Below, one piece after another: positions 47,638-60,473 of a stretch of DNA of 64,000 nt. The position numbers and the translations under genes are program-made. The notes beneath the pieces were generated by a model that had not been told where the DNA came from, made no database searches, and was given only the letters and a program-made list of their open reading frames with translations. This stretch comes from Cryptomeria japonica (Eukaryota; Streptophyta; Pinopsida; Cupressales; Cupressaceae). How positions within the stretch are numbered: position 1 is the first letter of the stretch; the number at the start of each line of letters is the position of its first letter. The stretch covers positions 477,425,508 through 477,489,507 of the forward strand of contig NC_081405.1 of assembly GCF_030272615.1 (NCBI RefSeq). The letters run 5' to 3'.

Positions 47638-50600
47638 ATGGCGATTAATAGTTCAAGTTCATCCAGTTCTTCTAGAGCTATCTTTAAAAAGGATATTCTG
47701 AGGCTTGATGGAACAAATTACACAATATGGAAGATTTGGATGGAGACTCATCTAAGATGTCTTAGCAAGGAGATTTGGGAGATCACACAGAATGGTGTCA
47801 CACCCTATAATCTGGGATTTGGCAATCCTCCTCTAGCAAACTTGGACAAGGAGCTTGAGAATGATTGTAGAGAAAGACAAGCCCTCTTGTGTGCACTTTC
47901 TGATCAACAAATAATGGGATTAAGCAAAAAATCATTTGGAAAGGCTATATGGGATAAGTTGGACACTCTTAATTAAGGTGACCCTACATTGAAGACTGAT
48001 AAACTTGATGGTTACCAGGTGAGATATTAAAACCTGAAGAGGGAAGAAGATAAAAGGATTACTGCATTCATGGAAAGGGTAAATGAGATTGCTATGGGAA
48101 TTCAATGTTGTTGTGGAACTTTAAGCAAAGGTGAAATTGTTTCTAAAGTCCCGAGAGCCCTACCACTAGCTTACAAAATGAAGGATACTCCTATTAATGA
48201 GTTGAGAACAATGGCTAATACATCTATCAACAGAGATACTCTTGTTGGGAAACTATCTTCTTTTGAGCTTGAGGAATTTGGACCTTCTGGAGCTGTAAAG
48301 ACTGAACCTGCTTTTCGTGCATCTACATCTACAAACGGTAAGTAAGACTAGAAATATTTATATGTAAAGGAATTGGAAGGTATGAAGAGAGAAGATGATG
48401 AGTTTGAACAACTTGAAGCACTATTTGCTAGAAGAGTACCTAAAGGACCAGTAGGAAGTAAGTATGAAGGAAAAACACATTTTAAATGTTTTGCATGCAA
48501 TAAGATTGGTCATTTTGCATCTAGATGTCCTGAAAGGAATTCAAGATTTGAAGAAAGAGTTAGAAGATCATTTAAGCCTAACCCTAGATATCAGAACAAG
48601 TATAAATACAATAAAAACATAGACAAATCATGCTACATAGTGAATGAGGAAGGTATTACTGATTGTGATGATGAAGTGACAAAAGATTCTACTAGTGGTT
48701 CTAGAAATGGGAAGGAATGGGTGTTCCTGGCTATCAAAGAAGATGATCCAGCACTAGAAGAGAATGTACCTGAAGAGAAGACACTTGCTAGTAAAATTGA
48801 AGACAAGCATGAATGAATAATTGACAGTGGTTGTTCACATCATATGACTGGAGATAAAGGGAAGTTTCTGTCTTTGCAAGAATTTGATGGCAGTGTAGTT
48901 AGATTTTGAGATGACAAAGCATGTATGATCAAAGGAAAAGGAACTATATCATTGGATGGTAAGAACAATACTAAAAATGTTTATTATGTTGAAGGATTGA
49001 GGCATAATATTTTGAGTGTAGGACAATTGGTAGATAAGGGATTTCAATTAAAGTTCAAGGATGGGAAATGCAAAATCATTAATAGATCTGGCTTGGAGAT
49101 ATCAACCAACACAAAAACAAAAGGTAATATATTTCATTTGAATTCCAGTGAGAAGACATGTTTGATTACACCGATTGATGAGAGTTGGCTATGACATAAA
49201 AGGTCATGTCATGTGAATTTGGATTGCATTGTGAAGATTAGTTCAACTAAGGTAGTTAGGGATATAACTAATATTATGAAGCCCTATAATCTATTATGTA
49301 AAGAATGTCAAATGGATAAATAGGTCGAAACCTCTTTTAAAGGTATACAAGATAAATCAAATAATGTTCTTGATCTTATTCATGTTGATTTGTGTGGCCC
49401 TGCTAGAGTTAAAAGTTTTCAAGGTGATAGATATTTCATGCTAATAATTGATGATTATTCTAGAATGATGTGGGTTACTTTTCTGAGAGAAAAATATGAA
49501 GCATTTGAAAAGTTTAAAATATTTAAGGCTAAAGTGGAAACTAAAATAGGATTGAATATTAAATGTTTGAGATCAGATCATGGTGGTGAATTCACATTCG
49601 GTGAGTTTTATAGCTTTTGTGACAAGCATAGTATAAGAAGACAATTTTGTTCTCCTCGGACACCTCAGCAGAATGGAGTTGTGGAAAGGAAGAACAAAAC
49701 TATCTTGGATGCTGCTAGAACAATGATGATGGAAGCTAACCTACCTCATATCTACTGGAGAGAAGAAGTGAGCACAACATTTTATACATTCAACAGAGTA
49801 CATATCAAAGGAGAAACTGGTAAGACACATTATGAATTATGGTCTGGCAAGACACCTATAGTTAAGTATTTCAGAATTTTTGGTAGTAAATGTTATATAA
49901 GGAGAGATAATATTATTGGGAAATTTGATCCTAGATGTGATGAAGGCATATTTCTTGGTTGTTCTAATGAAACAAAAGCATATAGATGTTATTACAAGAG
50001 ATTATAGATAATTGTGGAGAGTACTAATGTCAAAGGAGATGAGCTGAACAGAAGTCAAATTAGAGTTTATGAGAAGGAACTGACAGTGGAAATGATTATA
50101 TCTGAACTGATAGCACCTTTATCAGAACAAAGAGTTGAACCAATTACTCCAGCAACATCAGAGAACTCTATAGTAATTGAAGAACAGGGAAGAGGTACAA
50201 AAAGTCAGAAGACTCCTAGGTATGTGAGATTGAATCATTTTGAAGATCAAATCATTGGGGATAGGCGAAATGGAGTGATGACAAGAAGAAGATTAGCAAC
50301 TAATGAGGTATGTTTAATTTCACAAGTTGAACTGGTATTAGTAATTGAGGCATGTAAAGATGAATATTGGCTGAAATCTATGGAAGAGGAATTAGATCAG
50401 ATTGAGAAAAATAATACATGGACCTTGGTTCCCTGGTCTAAAATTAAGAATGTTATTGGAACTAAATAGGCTTTTAGGAATAAATTAAATGAGGATGGTC
50501 AAGTTATAAGGAATAAGGCTAGATTGGTTTGTAAAGGATATTCTCAGAAGGAATGAATTGATTATGGAGAGACTTTTGCACCTGTAGCTAGGATTGAAGC

Positions 50601-51863
50601 TGTAAGATTATTTCTTGCCTATGCTTCTTATAAAAACTACAAGGTTTATCAGATGGATGTTAAATGTGCATTTTTGAATTGGGATCTTGATGAGGAAGTT
50701 TATATTGAGAAACCTGATGTTTTTTCACTATCAGATGATACATACATGGTTTGTAGGTTAAGGAAAGCTTTATATGGATTGAAACAAACACCTAGAGCTT
50801 GCTATGCAAGGTTGGATAAATATCTTTTGAAGCTTGGTTTTACTAAGGGTGGTGTTGACAGTAATTTATATTATAAGATCAATGATGATGATATACTGAT
50901 TATTGAAGTATTTGTTGATGACATTATTTTTGGAGGTGAAGATAAGTTATGCATAAATTTTTCTAAGAATATGGAAAAATAATTTTAGATGTCTATGATT
51001 GGTGAGATGAAATTTTTCTTAGGTTTGAAGATTACTCATACTGACAAAGGTATTTTATTTGTCAAACTAAATATGTTGAGGAATTGTTGAATAAATTTGG
51101 TATGGGAGATTCTAAACCAGCAAGTACTCCTATGGTTACAAGTGAGAAATTGACAAGAAAAGATGTTTCTGCACCGATAAATCCTACAAGATACAAATCT
51201 ATGATTGGAGGTCTTCTTTATTTGAATCATACTAGGCCTGACAATATGAATGCCATTTGTATTGTTTCAAGATTTTAGAGTGATCCTAGAGAAAATCATG
51301 AGATGATGGTGAAAAGGATTTTTAGATACTTACAAGGTACATTAGAATATAGCTTGTGGTACCCTAAGGATGATAACTTTACTTTATGTGCATATACAGA
51401 TGTTGATTGGGCTGGAGACGTTGATGACCAAAAAAGTACTTCCGATGGAGCTTTCTTTCTTGGAAAGAAGTTGGTTTCATGGATCAACAAGAAACAGTCA
51501 TGTACTTCTTTATCTACTATTGAAGCTGAGTATGTTGTTGCTTCTACTAACTGTACACAAGTTTTATGGATGAAGAAAATGATGAAGGATATAAAGGTGG
51601 ATTGTGATGCACTGGTAGTTATTCACTGTGATAACTCTACTAGTATTGATATATCAAAGAATCCAATAATTCATTCTAAAACAAAGCACATATATATCAA
51701 GTATAGCTTTTTGAAGGAGAAGGTGGAAGAAAATGAAGTTACACTAGTTTATGTGAACACTAAAGAGAAGATTGTATATATTTTCACTAAACCTTTGTCC
51801 ATGGAATCATTTGAGTACATGAGAGATAGATTGGGAGTTTATACCCCTCCAATAAAGACTTGA
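47638..51863 (+). pseudogene. Copia-C gag-pol polyprotein, broken
   Basis: ATG 47638 opens an S-rich start, then RLDGTNYTIWKIWMETHL of Gag. Next come the CCHC knuckle CFACNKIGHFASRC (48487-48528), protease IIDSGCSHHMTG (48817), integrase (MLIIDDYSRMMWVTF near 49438, RSDHGGEF, TPQQNGVVERKN near 49660), RT (MDVKCAFLNWDLDEEVY at 50653, FVDDIIFGG near 50912) and RNase H (DVDWAGDVDDQKSTSD near 51400, IEAEYVV, IFTKPLS near 51780). The frame holds from gag to RT, then a one-base loss near 51052-51057 shifts it. In-frame stops include 47974, 48028, 48343, 48814, 48907, 49192, 49321, 50005, 50467, 50554 and 50980. No functional product is possible. Confidence 0.9.
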
Positions 51864-52012
51864 TTGATGCAGTTTGACATCAGTATGACATGCACTATCA
51901 AAGATACTATCCATTATGGTATTGATGTGGGATGCTACTTCTCAAGGGGACTAGTCAGCTTTGTGATTCAGAGGCTTATGTTTTTTCTTTGATATTATTG
52001 TTAGATTTTTAG

Positions 52013-52222
52013 CATTGATGTCAAAGGGGGAGTGATACTGATATGGAAAAGGAAGAGACATTCAGATTTTTACAGAGATATTATTTACAGGGGAAGATAT
52101 GATATTCAGAGTTATTTGTGGGAGATTGTTGGTTGTCTTTCATTAGGGAGACTTGTTTGGCCTTTCTCGGTACTTAGATGTTTTTCACATCTAGTGTTGC
52201 CATCAATGACAAAGGGGGAGAT
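52013..52222 (+). promoter_or_regulatory. Polypurine tracts of Copia-C
   Basis: TCAAAGGGGGAG at 52021-52032 and ACAAAGGGGGAGAT at 52209-52222, the latter touching the 3' LTR. A weaker purine run with GGGGAAGATATG lies between, near 52090. The matching part of Copia-A has more such runs. Confidence 0.7.
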
Positions 52223-53395
52223 TGTTGGCCATTTGGTGGAATTGATTACGTGTTGCATTGAAGTTGTGTCATTTATGCCAACACTAGTTGTTTGGATGCT
52301 TTATCGACACCCTTCTGGTCCTGGTAGGTTAAGTGGTTTTTGGTTAACTTGGATCCAACATGATTTAGTAGGCTCCAATATAGTCTGGTGTTGGAATTGA
52401 CTTGTTCACGATACTCAAAATCATATTTGGTTAGTTCGTTTTGGTCTGGAGATTGGTTGATATCATGTTTTCTTAGAAGATTGGTTTTTGGTTCTAGCGA
52501 GGGTTTCACTAGCTAAACTTTTGATAGAGATCTTTGATGAATTGCATAAGTGGTGTTGGTGAAGCTTTTGATGGAGTTTCAGGATTCTTTGGTGATCATG
52601 TTTGAGACTTGGTGGTTGGAGATCATTGTTGAAGTGTGTGGACCTATATTGGGTCCCAATTGATCTAGGTTATGGATCAACTTTAATGTAACATGTGGAT
52701 AAGACCTATTAATGTATTTCTGGGATGTCTTATGTGTTGATATTATTTGTTTGGTCTAAGGCTGACATGGTTTGTAATTATGTAATTGGTTTATTGTCTG
52801 GTGGCCAACCTAATTTTCTATGGTCGAGGGTTTTGTATAAATAGATGTAAGATCTCATTTTAGACCATCATGGTTAATGTTAGAGGTCATGGTGAAGGAA
52901 TGTAATGTGCAAATAATGTAATATCATTCAGGCAGAGGAGTTGGTCGATCATTGGAGATTGAATTGGGTTTATGTAAGAGGATTTAGTCCTCTGGTATTG
53001 AGCTTAACTGGGAATGTACTTAGGCATAGGAGATGCTATGTTTTACAGTTCAACACTTCTTCGGATTGTAGTCTGGATTTATATGTAGTCAATGAGGCTC
53101 CTTTTGTGATGAGCAGTGTGCTCTAGGTTGTTGGTCTTCCTACAAGTGCAGGCCCCTCAATTTTAATTCACATACTTACTATAGAAGTATTATCTAACTG
53201 TGGGTAGGCTTCCCACCATGGTTTTTCCCTTAACTGGGGTTTCCAGATACAAATCTTTGTGTTATGTGGATGGTATTTATTCTGTGATTATTGTTTATGC
53301 TTAATTGATTTATTTTCTATTCTGGTATTATTGTTTTGGGTTTCGATATTCAAGTTTAAATTGCTAATGGTTCTGGTTATTTGAACTTTATAACA
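52223..53395 (+). repeat. 3' LTR of Copia-C
   Basis: Starts TGTTGGCCATTTGG and ends TATAACA. It is complete at both ends and defines the LTR of this family. After it the Ty3-B gag resumes at 53396. Confidence 0.9.
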
Positions 53396-54263
53396 TAGGA
53401 TGCTTAAAGATATTAAGGGAAGTGGTCCCAAGGTGAACATGGAGCTACCCATGTATGGTGGGAAGATGGATAGTGAGGAGGTACTAAGTTGGATTAATGT
53501 CTTAGATAGCTACTTTGAATATGAAGAGATAACAAAAGGCAAGAAGGTAAAGTTTGAAAAAACTAAGTTGAAAGGACTTAACCTAACATGGTGGAGCTAT
53601 GAACAAGAGGAGAGAGTAAAGAAAGGAAAGACACAGATAAGTTCGTGGGATAGGATAGTGGAGAAGATAAAGAACCAATTTCGCCCTACTAATTATGCAA
53701 TCTATAAGAAAGTTGCAAAATCTCAATCAAAAGGAGCTAGATGTCATGGCATACACTGAGGAGTTTCACAAACTTAGTATTAGAGTAGGCTATCATGAAG
53801 ATGAAGTTGAGAAGATGGCAAGGTACCTAAATGGCTTGAGGTACAACATACAAGATGAAATTATCTTGAATACAACTAGGACAATTGAATAGTGTTTTCA
53901 AATGGCTACGAGGGAAAAAGAGAGGATAAAGAAGATACAAGAAAGACAAGGAAGAGGCAGAGGCAACAATAGTAGAGGAAGAGGTACAAGGTAGACCTGT
54001 GAAGGCCAAGAGGATGAAAAAAAGAACAATGACAAAATTGTTGATCAAAGACTTGTGGATTTAGAGGCTCTAGAGGTAGATTCAGTGGTGGCAGAAGTTG
54101 AAACACATTTATAGGTAGGTGTTGTCATCCAACATTAAAGTGCCCTGAAAAATTAGGTTCTACTTCAAGTGGTGGTGAAAGTAGAAGTGAAAAGAGTGCA
54201 ATTGGTGCAACAAAATGAAGATGAGAGTGCAAAATCTCCAATGCAATATTTTGCTCCTAAAGT
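53396..54263 (+). pseudogene. Ty3-B gag, central and C-terminal part
   Basis: Reads as a retrotransposon Gag: PMYGGKMDSEEVLSWI, YFEYEEITKGKKVKF, LTWWSYEQEERVKKGK, ISSWDRIVEKIKNQF, then in another frame YTEEFHKLSI and MARYLNGLRYNIQDEI. An arginine- and glycine-rich stretch (GRGRGNNSRGRG near 53955) and half a zinc knuckle (CHPTLKCPEK near 54124) follow. There is a frame change near 53750 and several stops. It is cut by the Copia-E LTR at 54264. Upstream it continues the part at 46211-46376. Confidence 0.8.
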
Positions 54264-54747
54264 TGTTGGAATACAAGGAATCCAAGAACACTGAGAGGGG
54301 GGGTGAATCAGTGTTCTGCTGATAATATAAGATTTTACCTTATTACAACATACACATATAAACCAGTAAATGAAGAAACATATAACACAAAGTAAATAAA
54401 CTAGCCACATGAATGAACACCATAACACACTGAATTTTATACATGGAAAACCTCAAAGAGAAAAAACCACAGTGGGATTTGTGATCCACAATATCAATTC
54501 ACTGGCCATATGAAAGACATTACATAGTATGGGGGCCTGCACATGCAGGAAGGCACACTACCTAAAGCACACTACTCAACACAAAAGAGTCTCACTGACT
54601 ACAAGCTTTTGCTGATATAAAATAGTAATGGTGAACTCAAAAAATGCATCTACAATGCCAAAAAGAGTTCCGATTATAGCTTTGTTCTATATCGATTCAT
54701 AAACCCTAAACCCTTTTACTGGTATCTCCTTTCCTCCAAGATTTTTT
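54264..54747 (-). repeat. 3' LTR of Copia-E, distal piece
   Basis: On the plus strand it opens TGTTGGAATACAAGG and CTGAGAGGGGGGGGTG, so on the minus strand the LTR ends CCCCTCTCAG...TTCCAACA. It is interrupted at 54747 by Copia-D and continues at 61140. The flanking bases on the Ty3-B side are AAAGT. Confidence 0.75.
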
Positions 54748-55408
54748 TGTTAGTGTAGGTTTTTTTATTTTCCTTATGTTAGGGGGTATTTATTTTTCCT
54801 ACACATATATTATTAAGCTTGCTTAGGTTATTAGGTGTGGTTAATATAAGGACACGTGGTGGAATACATTAGCTACATGTGTAACTCTCCACCTCACATG
54901 GGTAGTTGAGTTACACACCCTCTTTTGGCTTGTTGTGCCACCTCTCATAACCACTATTTTGTCATTTCCTAAGTAGGTTATGGGGTAGTTGGGTTTCTCA
55001 CCCTCTTTTGGCTTTATGTGCCACCTCTTATAACTCCTTTTTTGTTTTCATGTAAGGAGGTTATGCCACATGTTTTGGCATTTACCAAGTAGGTAAAAAC
55101 CTCCCACCTTTTATGGGGTAGTAGGTAAAACCTCCCACTTTTTATGGAGGTGGGAGTTAATGCACCTCTTGGTTGTATATGCTATTATTTTTCTATATAA
55201 TAAGCAATATACTCTCACCTTCACAAGTGAAGTGATAGCTCGGTGAGAGTCTTCTCTAAATTCTCTTCTTTATCTCTATTTTTCTCTCATATCAGATTTA
55301 TCTTCATTCAGCTATTTTGATCTTCGATCATCTGTTGCTTGGAGTTGCATGTGATCTATGACCGACATCAGATCCTGGCTCAATTCTTGCTTCTCACAGA
55401 ATTTAACA
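54748..55408 (+). repeat. 5' LTR of Copia-D
   Basis: Starts TGTTAGTGTAGG and ends AGAATTTAACA. TATATAA at 55194-55200, about 450 bp in, is the likely promoter box. The next base starts the primer site. Confidence 0.95.
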
Positions 55409-55423
55409 TGGTATCAGAGCCGT
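55409..55423 (+). promoter_or_regulatory. Primer binding site of Copia-D
   Basis: TGGTATCAGAGCCGT directly abuts the LTR. Initiator methionine tRNA type, as in Copia-B. Confidence 0.9.
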
Positions 55424-56195
55424 GTTGTCTGGTATAGCTCATTGCTTTTCTGATTTATTTGAGAGATTTGAGATTGTTAGATAGCTAATATTTTTCTTAA
55501 AAACCAAGTATGCTCTTCTCCTGCATTTTCGTGTGATCTGGAGAATCAGAACAGTTTAAAGGAAAATAAGCTTCTAGTTAAATCTGGTTTTATATATGTG
55601 TTCTTTGAGATTTGGGTGATTGCAGCATTTTTGGTAATATTGGAGGCTTCTTTAGCATTTCCAGAGTGTCCAGAAGGCTTGTGAAAATCATAAGTGACTT
55701 TTATTTCACCAAATTCAGAGTTTGGAGAACACGGTAAAAAAAATCAGAGTACTTGATGGAAAGCTGGAAATGAGCACTCTTCATAATTGCAGGTCTTATT
55801 GAAATATTCTACCCTTCTTTGTTAGATATTGCAGGTTGAATCAGCTGCATGTTTTTTTTTCTTCTATAGATCATATCTTTCTTCTCACATCTCTATTTTA
55901 CAAAAATGAATAGCTGTTGGAAAGGTATTAAGATGCATTGAGTAGCTATAAGGCTAATTTTTTCAGATTTTGTGTTAAATTTATATGTATTTAAACTTTC
56001 TATTTTGGCCATTAAAGCCTTAGAAAGTATTGTAATCTGATAAAAGCCTTGTAAATGCACTAATTATAAAGTGCCAACCTTGTAATATTTGCGGGGGGGG
56101 GGGTGATTTCAAAGACTAGTGAAAAGGGGGGGGTGTCTCTTGTGTCTTCTTTCTTGCACTCTTCTTGACTCTTTGCAATCTTCTTTTCTGCTATC
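55424..56195 (+). other. Leader of Copia-D
   Basis: About 770 bp of untranslated, AT-rich sequence without the GC-rich block found in Copia-B. The last 100 bases match the Copia-B leader near gag in outline (AAGTGCCA, two G-tracts, TGTCT...TTGTGT). Confidence 0.7.
56093..56133 (+). promoter_or_regulatory. Paired G-tracts upstream of Copia-D gag
   Basis: Eleven G (56093-56103), 22 bases, then eight G (56126-56133) followed by TGTCTCTTGTGTC. The second run is 62 bases before ATG 56196. Same order and spacing as in Copia-B (31238-31204). Confidence 0.6.
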
Positions 56196-59100
56196 ATGGA
56201 TGCATCTACAGTTCCACTTTTAACACCATATAATTACTTTGAATGGAAATCTAAGATGATAATATATCTGAAAAGACATGGATATCATCGTGTTACTATG
56301 GGACTTGAAACTGAACCTCAAGATGTTGCAGAAAAGATTAAATGGTTTAATAAATGTGATGAAGCTTTTGGTACATTGTGCATGTCAGTCTCTCCTGACC
56401 TTCTTTTTCACATTGAATCTGCTACTACACCAAATGCAGTATGGACTACTTTGGGAAACCTCTTTGGTAAGTAGGATGAACTAAGAGGTCATCAATTGGA
56501 GAATGAACTCATAGGGTTGAATCCAACCAATTTTGATACTATACAAGACTTCTTCACTAAACTTAAGTCTATAAGGTTGCAGTTGGAACAGTGTGGAACT
56601 AAGAAAGATGATAAGCAACTGATCTTGAGTATTCTTTCTAAGCTTGGTCCTAACTATTCAGTGTTTGTTTCTACATTCTATGCTACCAAATGTGCCCTAG
56701 GTACCACATTCAAAATGCCTTCTTTAGATGATTTTGCTGCAAAACTCACTAGGGAGCAGGACAAATTGGTTCAAATGGGTACAATAAAGCCCTCTAAGTC
56801 ACATGCCTTAGTTGTAAATCAAGGCATAAAAGAACAGAAAGTGTCTAGTAAGCAAGATAAGAAACAAAAGAACCAAGGAGAGAAGAAGAAAGATCAGAAA
56901 TCTGCTACTTCAAAAGCAGACAATGAGACCTCTTCATCAAAAGGTGAACAACCTAAGAAGGAGAAGGTCAAGTGTTCTTATTGTAAGAAGCTTGGTCATG
57001 ATGAACATAAGTGTTTAAGGAAACAAATTGATCACCTTTCAAATCTTCTTGAAAAGAATAATATCAAGGTTCCTAATTCAGCCAAACAAAGTTCATCGGA
57101 AGGATCTTCTAAGGACATAGATAAGAGTAAGGGGAAAGGAAAGGGTAAGGCCCTAGTTGCTATTGCTTCACAACCAAATTCTTGGATAATTGACTCAGGT
57201 GCTTCACAACACATGGCTTCTTCAGAAGATGATTTCACATCTTTAGAGCCATGTTCTATGCCTTCCATCCTAATGGGTGATGACACTCCTGTTGAAGTGC
57301 ATGGGAGAGGGTCTGTTGATGTGGGTGAAGGAACATTTCAAGATGTCCTTTGTGTTCCATATTTATCAACTAATCTCCTATCTGTTTATCAGATCACTCA
57401 CACTGGTTCTGGCAAGTGAGTTGAGTTCACATCAGATGCAGTGGTAATCAGTGAAATGCATAATGGGTCTACTGTTGCTGTGGGAAAAGCAGATCATCAT
57501 TCTAGATTATATCAATTTTCTCACTTTGTTCCTGACTCTCCTTCGACAGTTTTACTCACTCATGCAGATGAGGTGAGTTGTTTGTGGCATCAATGGTTTG
57601 GCCACTTGAACTACCGTTACTTGCAACAACTCAGTCAACAAGAAATGGTTTCAGGGTTACCTTCTATTCGATTTTCTGATGGAGTTTGCCAGGGGTGCAT
57701 TCTTGGTAAGCATCCAGAGGAGAAGTATGATAAAGGTAAAGCTTGGAGAGCTACACAACTATTGGAGTTGGTACATAGTGACTTGGCAGGACCATTTCCA
57801 CAACCATCTTTCAGCAAGGCTAGATATGTCTTGACATTTATTGATGACTTTTCCAGATATACATGGGTTTACTTTCTCAAACAAAAGTCTGAAGTCTTTG
57901 AAAATTTTCTAGATTTCAAAGCTTTTGCAGAGAAACAATCTGGGAAGTTCATCAAGATTCTACGTACAGATAATGGGGGTGAATATGTTAATAATCAGTT
58001 TGAACAGTTTTGTGCTTCAGAAGGTATCAACATGCAGGACACAGTTCCATACAGTCCTCAACAAAATGGTGTAGCAGAATGAAAGAATAGGTCCTTGAAG
58101 GAGATGGCTAATTGTATGATTCACTCCAAGTCTTTGGCACCTCAGTATTGGGTAGAGGCCATCAACTGTGCATGTTACATCTAGAATCGAGTTCCTCATA
58201 AAGCTGTGAAGGGGGTAACTCCCTTTCAAGCTTGGACTGGTCGAAAACCCACAGTTAAACACTTTAGAGTGTTTGGTTCTCTTGCATGGGCCCACATTCC
58301 AGCTGAAAAATGCAAGGCTATGGATCCACAGAGTAAACCTTGCATATTTGTTGGATATCCAGATGATGTCAAAGGGTATAGGCTTCTCCATCCCACTACT
58401 CATGAGTTGTTCATTGAGAGGAGTGTTTGTTTTGAGGAGAGTTCTTCTAGTTCTTCTCATACCACCTCTCCATCCACTATCACATTGGAGAAATTGCATT
58501 ATGATGATAGTTCTTCAGAGGATCTTAATCCTTCTAATCTTGATGAGGAGTCTTCTTCCTCTACTCCAGATGGTGACAGTGATAATGAGGATTCACATTC
58601 CTCTCATAGTCATCATTCAGAGGCTGATGATTCTCCCCCAGACTCTCCAGCCTCAGTGCCTCTTTGGGCTCAACAAACTTTTGAGTCAGCAGGAGATTGG
58701 CTTGGTGATCCATTAGATACTAGAAGAACAAGGTCACAATTTCAGCAAGCTCCACATCTCTTCATTGCTTCAGCTTCTGATCCACAGTCCTTTCGAGAAG
58801 CTTCAGGTGTTCCTGAGTGGGATGCTACAATGCAAGAAGAGTTCAATTCCTTGGAAAGGAATCACACATGGGATTTAGTTCCTCTTCCTAAGGGAAGGAA
58901 ACTTGTTCGATGCAAGTAGATCTATCGAACAAAATTTGCAGTGGATGGGTCGGTTGATAAGTATAAGGCTCGCTTGGTAGCAAAAGGTTTTTCCCAAGTT
59001 CCAAGGGTTGATTACTCTGAGACTTTTTCTCCAGTTGCTAAGATGAATTCCATCTGACTTGTTCTTGCTATAGCTGCAGCCCATCGTTGGGAAGTTCATC

Positions 59101-60320
59101 AGATGGATGTGAAGAGTGCATTTCTTCATGGTGACCTTCAGGAGGAAATCTACATGGAGCAACCACAGGGGTTTGTTCAGGATCCTTCACTTGTGTGTCG
59201 ACTTCGAAAGTCTCTCTATGGCCTCAAACAAGCTCCTCGAGCTTGGTATGCCAAGATGGACTCATTCCTTCTGACAGTTGGTTTCACTCGGTACCATTCT
59301 GATCTGAACATATACATTCTACAACAGGATGAAACTCTCACATTTCTAGTTCTCTATGTTGATGACTTGTTACTCACAGGGAGTCACTCATCCACCATCA
59401 AAGCAGTGAAAATTGCTCTACATGATAGATTTTTGATGTCAAACTTGGGTCTTCTGCATTATTTCTTGGGAATTGAGATCACTCAATCATCTTCAGGAAT
59501 CTTCCTTGGACAACCCAAGTATGCACTTGATATGCTCTCTAGATTTCACATGGCTGATTGTAAGCTTGCACCTACTCCATTTTTGTCAGGAGTCAAACTT
59601 GAGGCTAAGTGCTCTTCACCCTTGGTTGATGGCACTTTATATCGACAACTTGTTGGAAGGCTCATTTATTTGACTCATACGAGACCCGACATTTCTTATG
59701 CTATGGGCATGGTCTCTAGATTCATGCAGGAGCCACATGAGTTGCATTGGAAAGCAGCTAAGTGGATCCTCCACTACATTCAGGGTACTCACAATTATGG
59801 AATTTAGTATGTAGCAGGTGTGGATATTGACTTGGTAGGATATACGGATTCAGATTGGGCAGGTGATTCTTAGGATCGCAAGTCTACTTCTGGGTATTGC
59901 TTCTCACTTGGTTCTGGTCCAGTTTGTTGGTCGAGCAAGAAGCAGTCTACAATTTCTCTTTCATCGACAGAGGCCAAGTATCGAGGGGCAATCAATGCCA
60001 CCACTGAGGCTATTTGGCTTCAAAATATTCTTACTGAGTTTGGTATTCCAGTCAGAAAGCCTACCATCATCTTTTGTGATAATCAGAGTGCTATACAGAT
60101 CTCAAGAAATCCAGTTCATCATCAGAGGATGAAACACATTGAGATACACATGCACTATATTCGGGAGCTCATTCAGGAAGGCATCATTGATCTTAAGTAT
60201 TGTTCTACATCGGAGCAAACTGTAGACATCTTCACCAAACCTTTCACCGAAAGCAAGTTCCTTCATTTGCGATCTTTGCTTGGGATGCAAAACGTGTCTA
60301 CTTCAGGAGGGGCTTCTTAG
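56196..60320 (+). pseudogene. Copia-D gag-pol polyprotein, eight stops, no frameshift
   Basis: A single frame of 1,375 codons, including the final stop, from ATG 56196 (MDASTVPLLTPYNYFEW). Gag; CCHC knuckle CSYCKKLGHDEHKC near 56973; protease WIIDSGASQHM near 57182; LWHQWFGHLNYRYL; integrase with HSD (57776), RTDNGGEY (57962) and PQQNGVAE; an S- and D-rich linker near 58430-58640; RT with MDVKSAFLHGD (59103) and YVDD (59356-59367); RNase H with TDSDWAGD, SSTEAKYRG and FTKPFTESKF. Stops lie at 56472, 57417, 58080, 58182, 58917, 59055, 59805 and 59871. By comparison with Copia-B, most replace Q (CAG), R (CGA) or W (TGG), that is C-to-T or G-to-A changes. The absence of frameshifts with LTRs about 1.4% apart suggests recent decay by point changes. 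Confidence 0.93.
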
Positions 60321-60346
60321 TCCTTCATTCTTTCTCTCTCTATTTA

Positions 60347-60473
60347 GGGGGGTCTATTCCTCTTATGGGGGGCTTCTTCTTTTGGGGGGGATATTTATGT
60401 ACATGGGTACCTAAAATGGCCTCATTTGCCGAGACCCATCTTTTCACCCACCTAAGCTACGCTTAAGGGGGGG
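60347..60473 (+). promoter_or_regulatory. Serial G-tracts and polypurine tract of Copia-D
   Basis: G runs at 60347-60352, 60367-60372 and 60384-60390, then the terminal tract CTTAAGGGGGGG ending at 60473, one base before the 3' LTR. Copia-B has three G7 runs plus its own tract in the same interval. Confidence 0.65.

Larger units (their letters stand above)
46377..53395 (+). mobile_element. Copia-C, Ty1/copia Sirevirus-like element, decayed
   Basis: About 7.0 kb with LTRs of about 1.2 kb, inserted in the Ty3-B gag. It has a primer site at 47582, gag-pol at 47638-51863 and polypurine tracts before the 3' LTR. The 5' LTR lacks about its first 20 bases (the TGTTGGCCATTTGG end seen at 52223), and no target duplication is visible. 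It is the same family as Copia-A. About a dozen stops and one frameshift disable it. Confidence 0.9.
46139..54263 (+). mobile_element. Ty3-B remnant, host of nested insertions
   Basis: The gag of this Ty3 element is split by Copia-C (46377-53395) and cut off at 54263 by the Copia-E LTR. No pol of Ty3-B is visible in the window; it would lie beyond Copia-E. The two gag parts are on the same strand in the expected order. Confidence 0.7.

Noticed and set aside
58017-58499. 160-codon minus-strand open frame inside Copia-D
   Set aside because: It is antisense to integrase and carries no motif.
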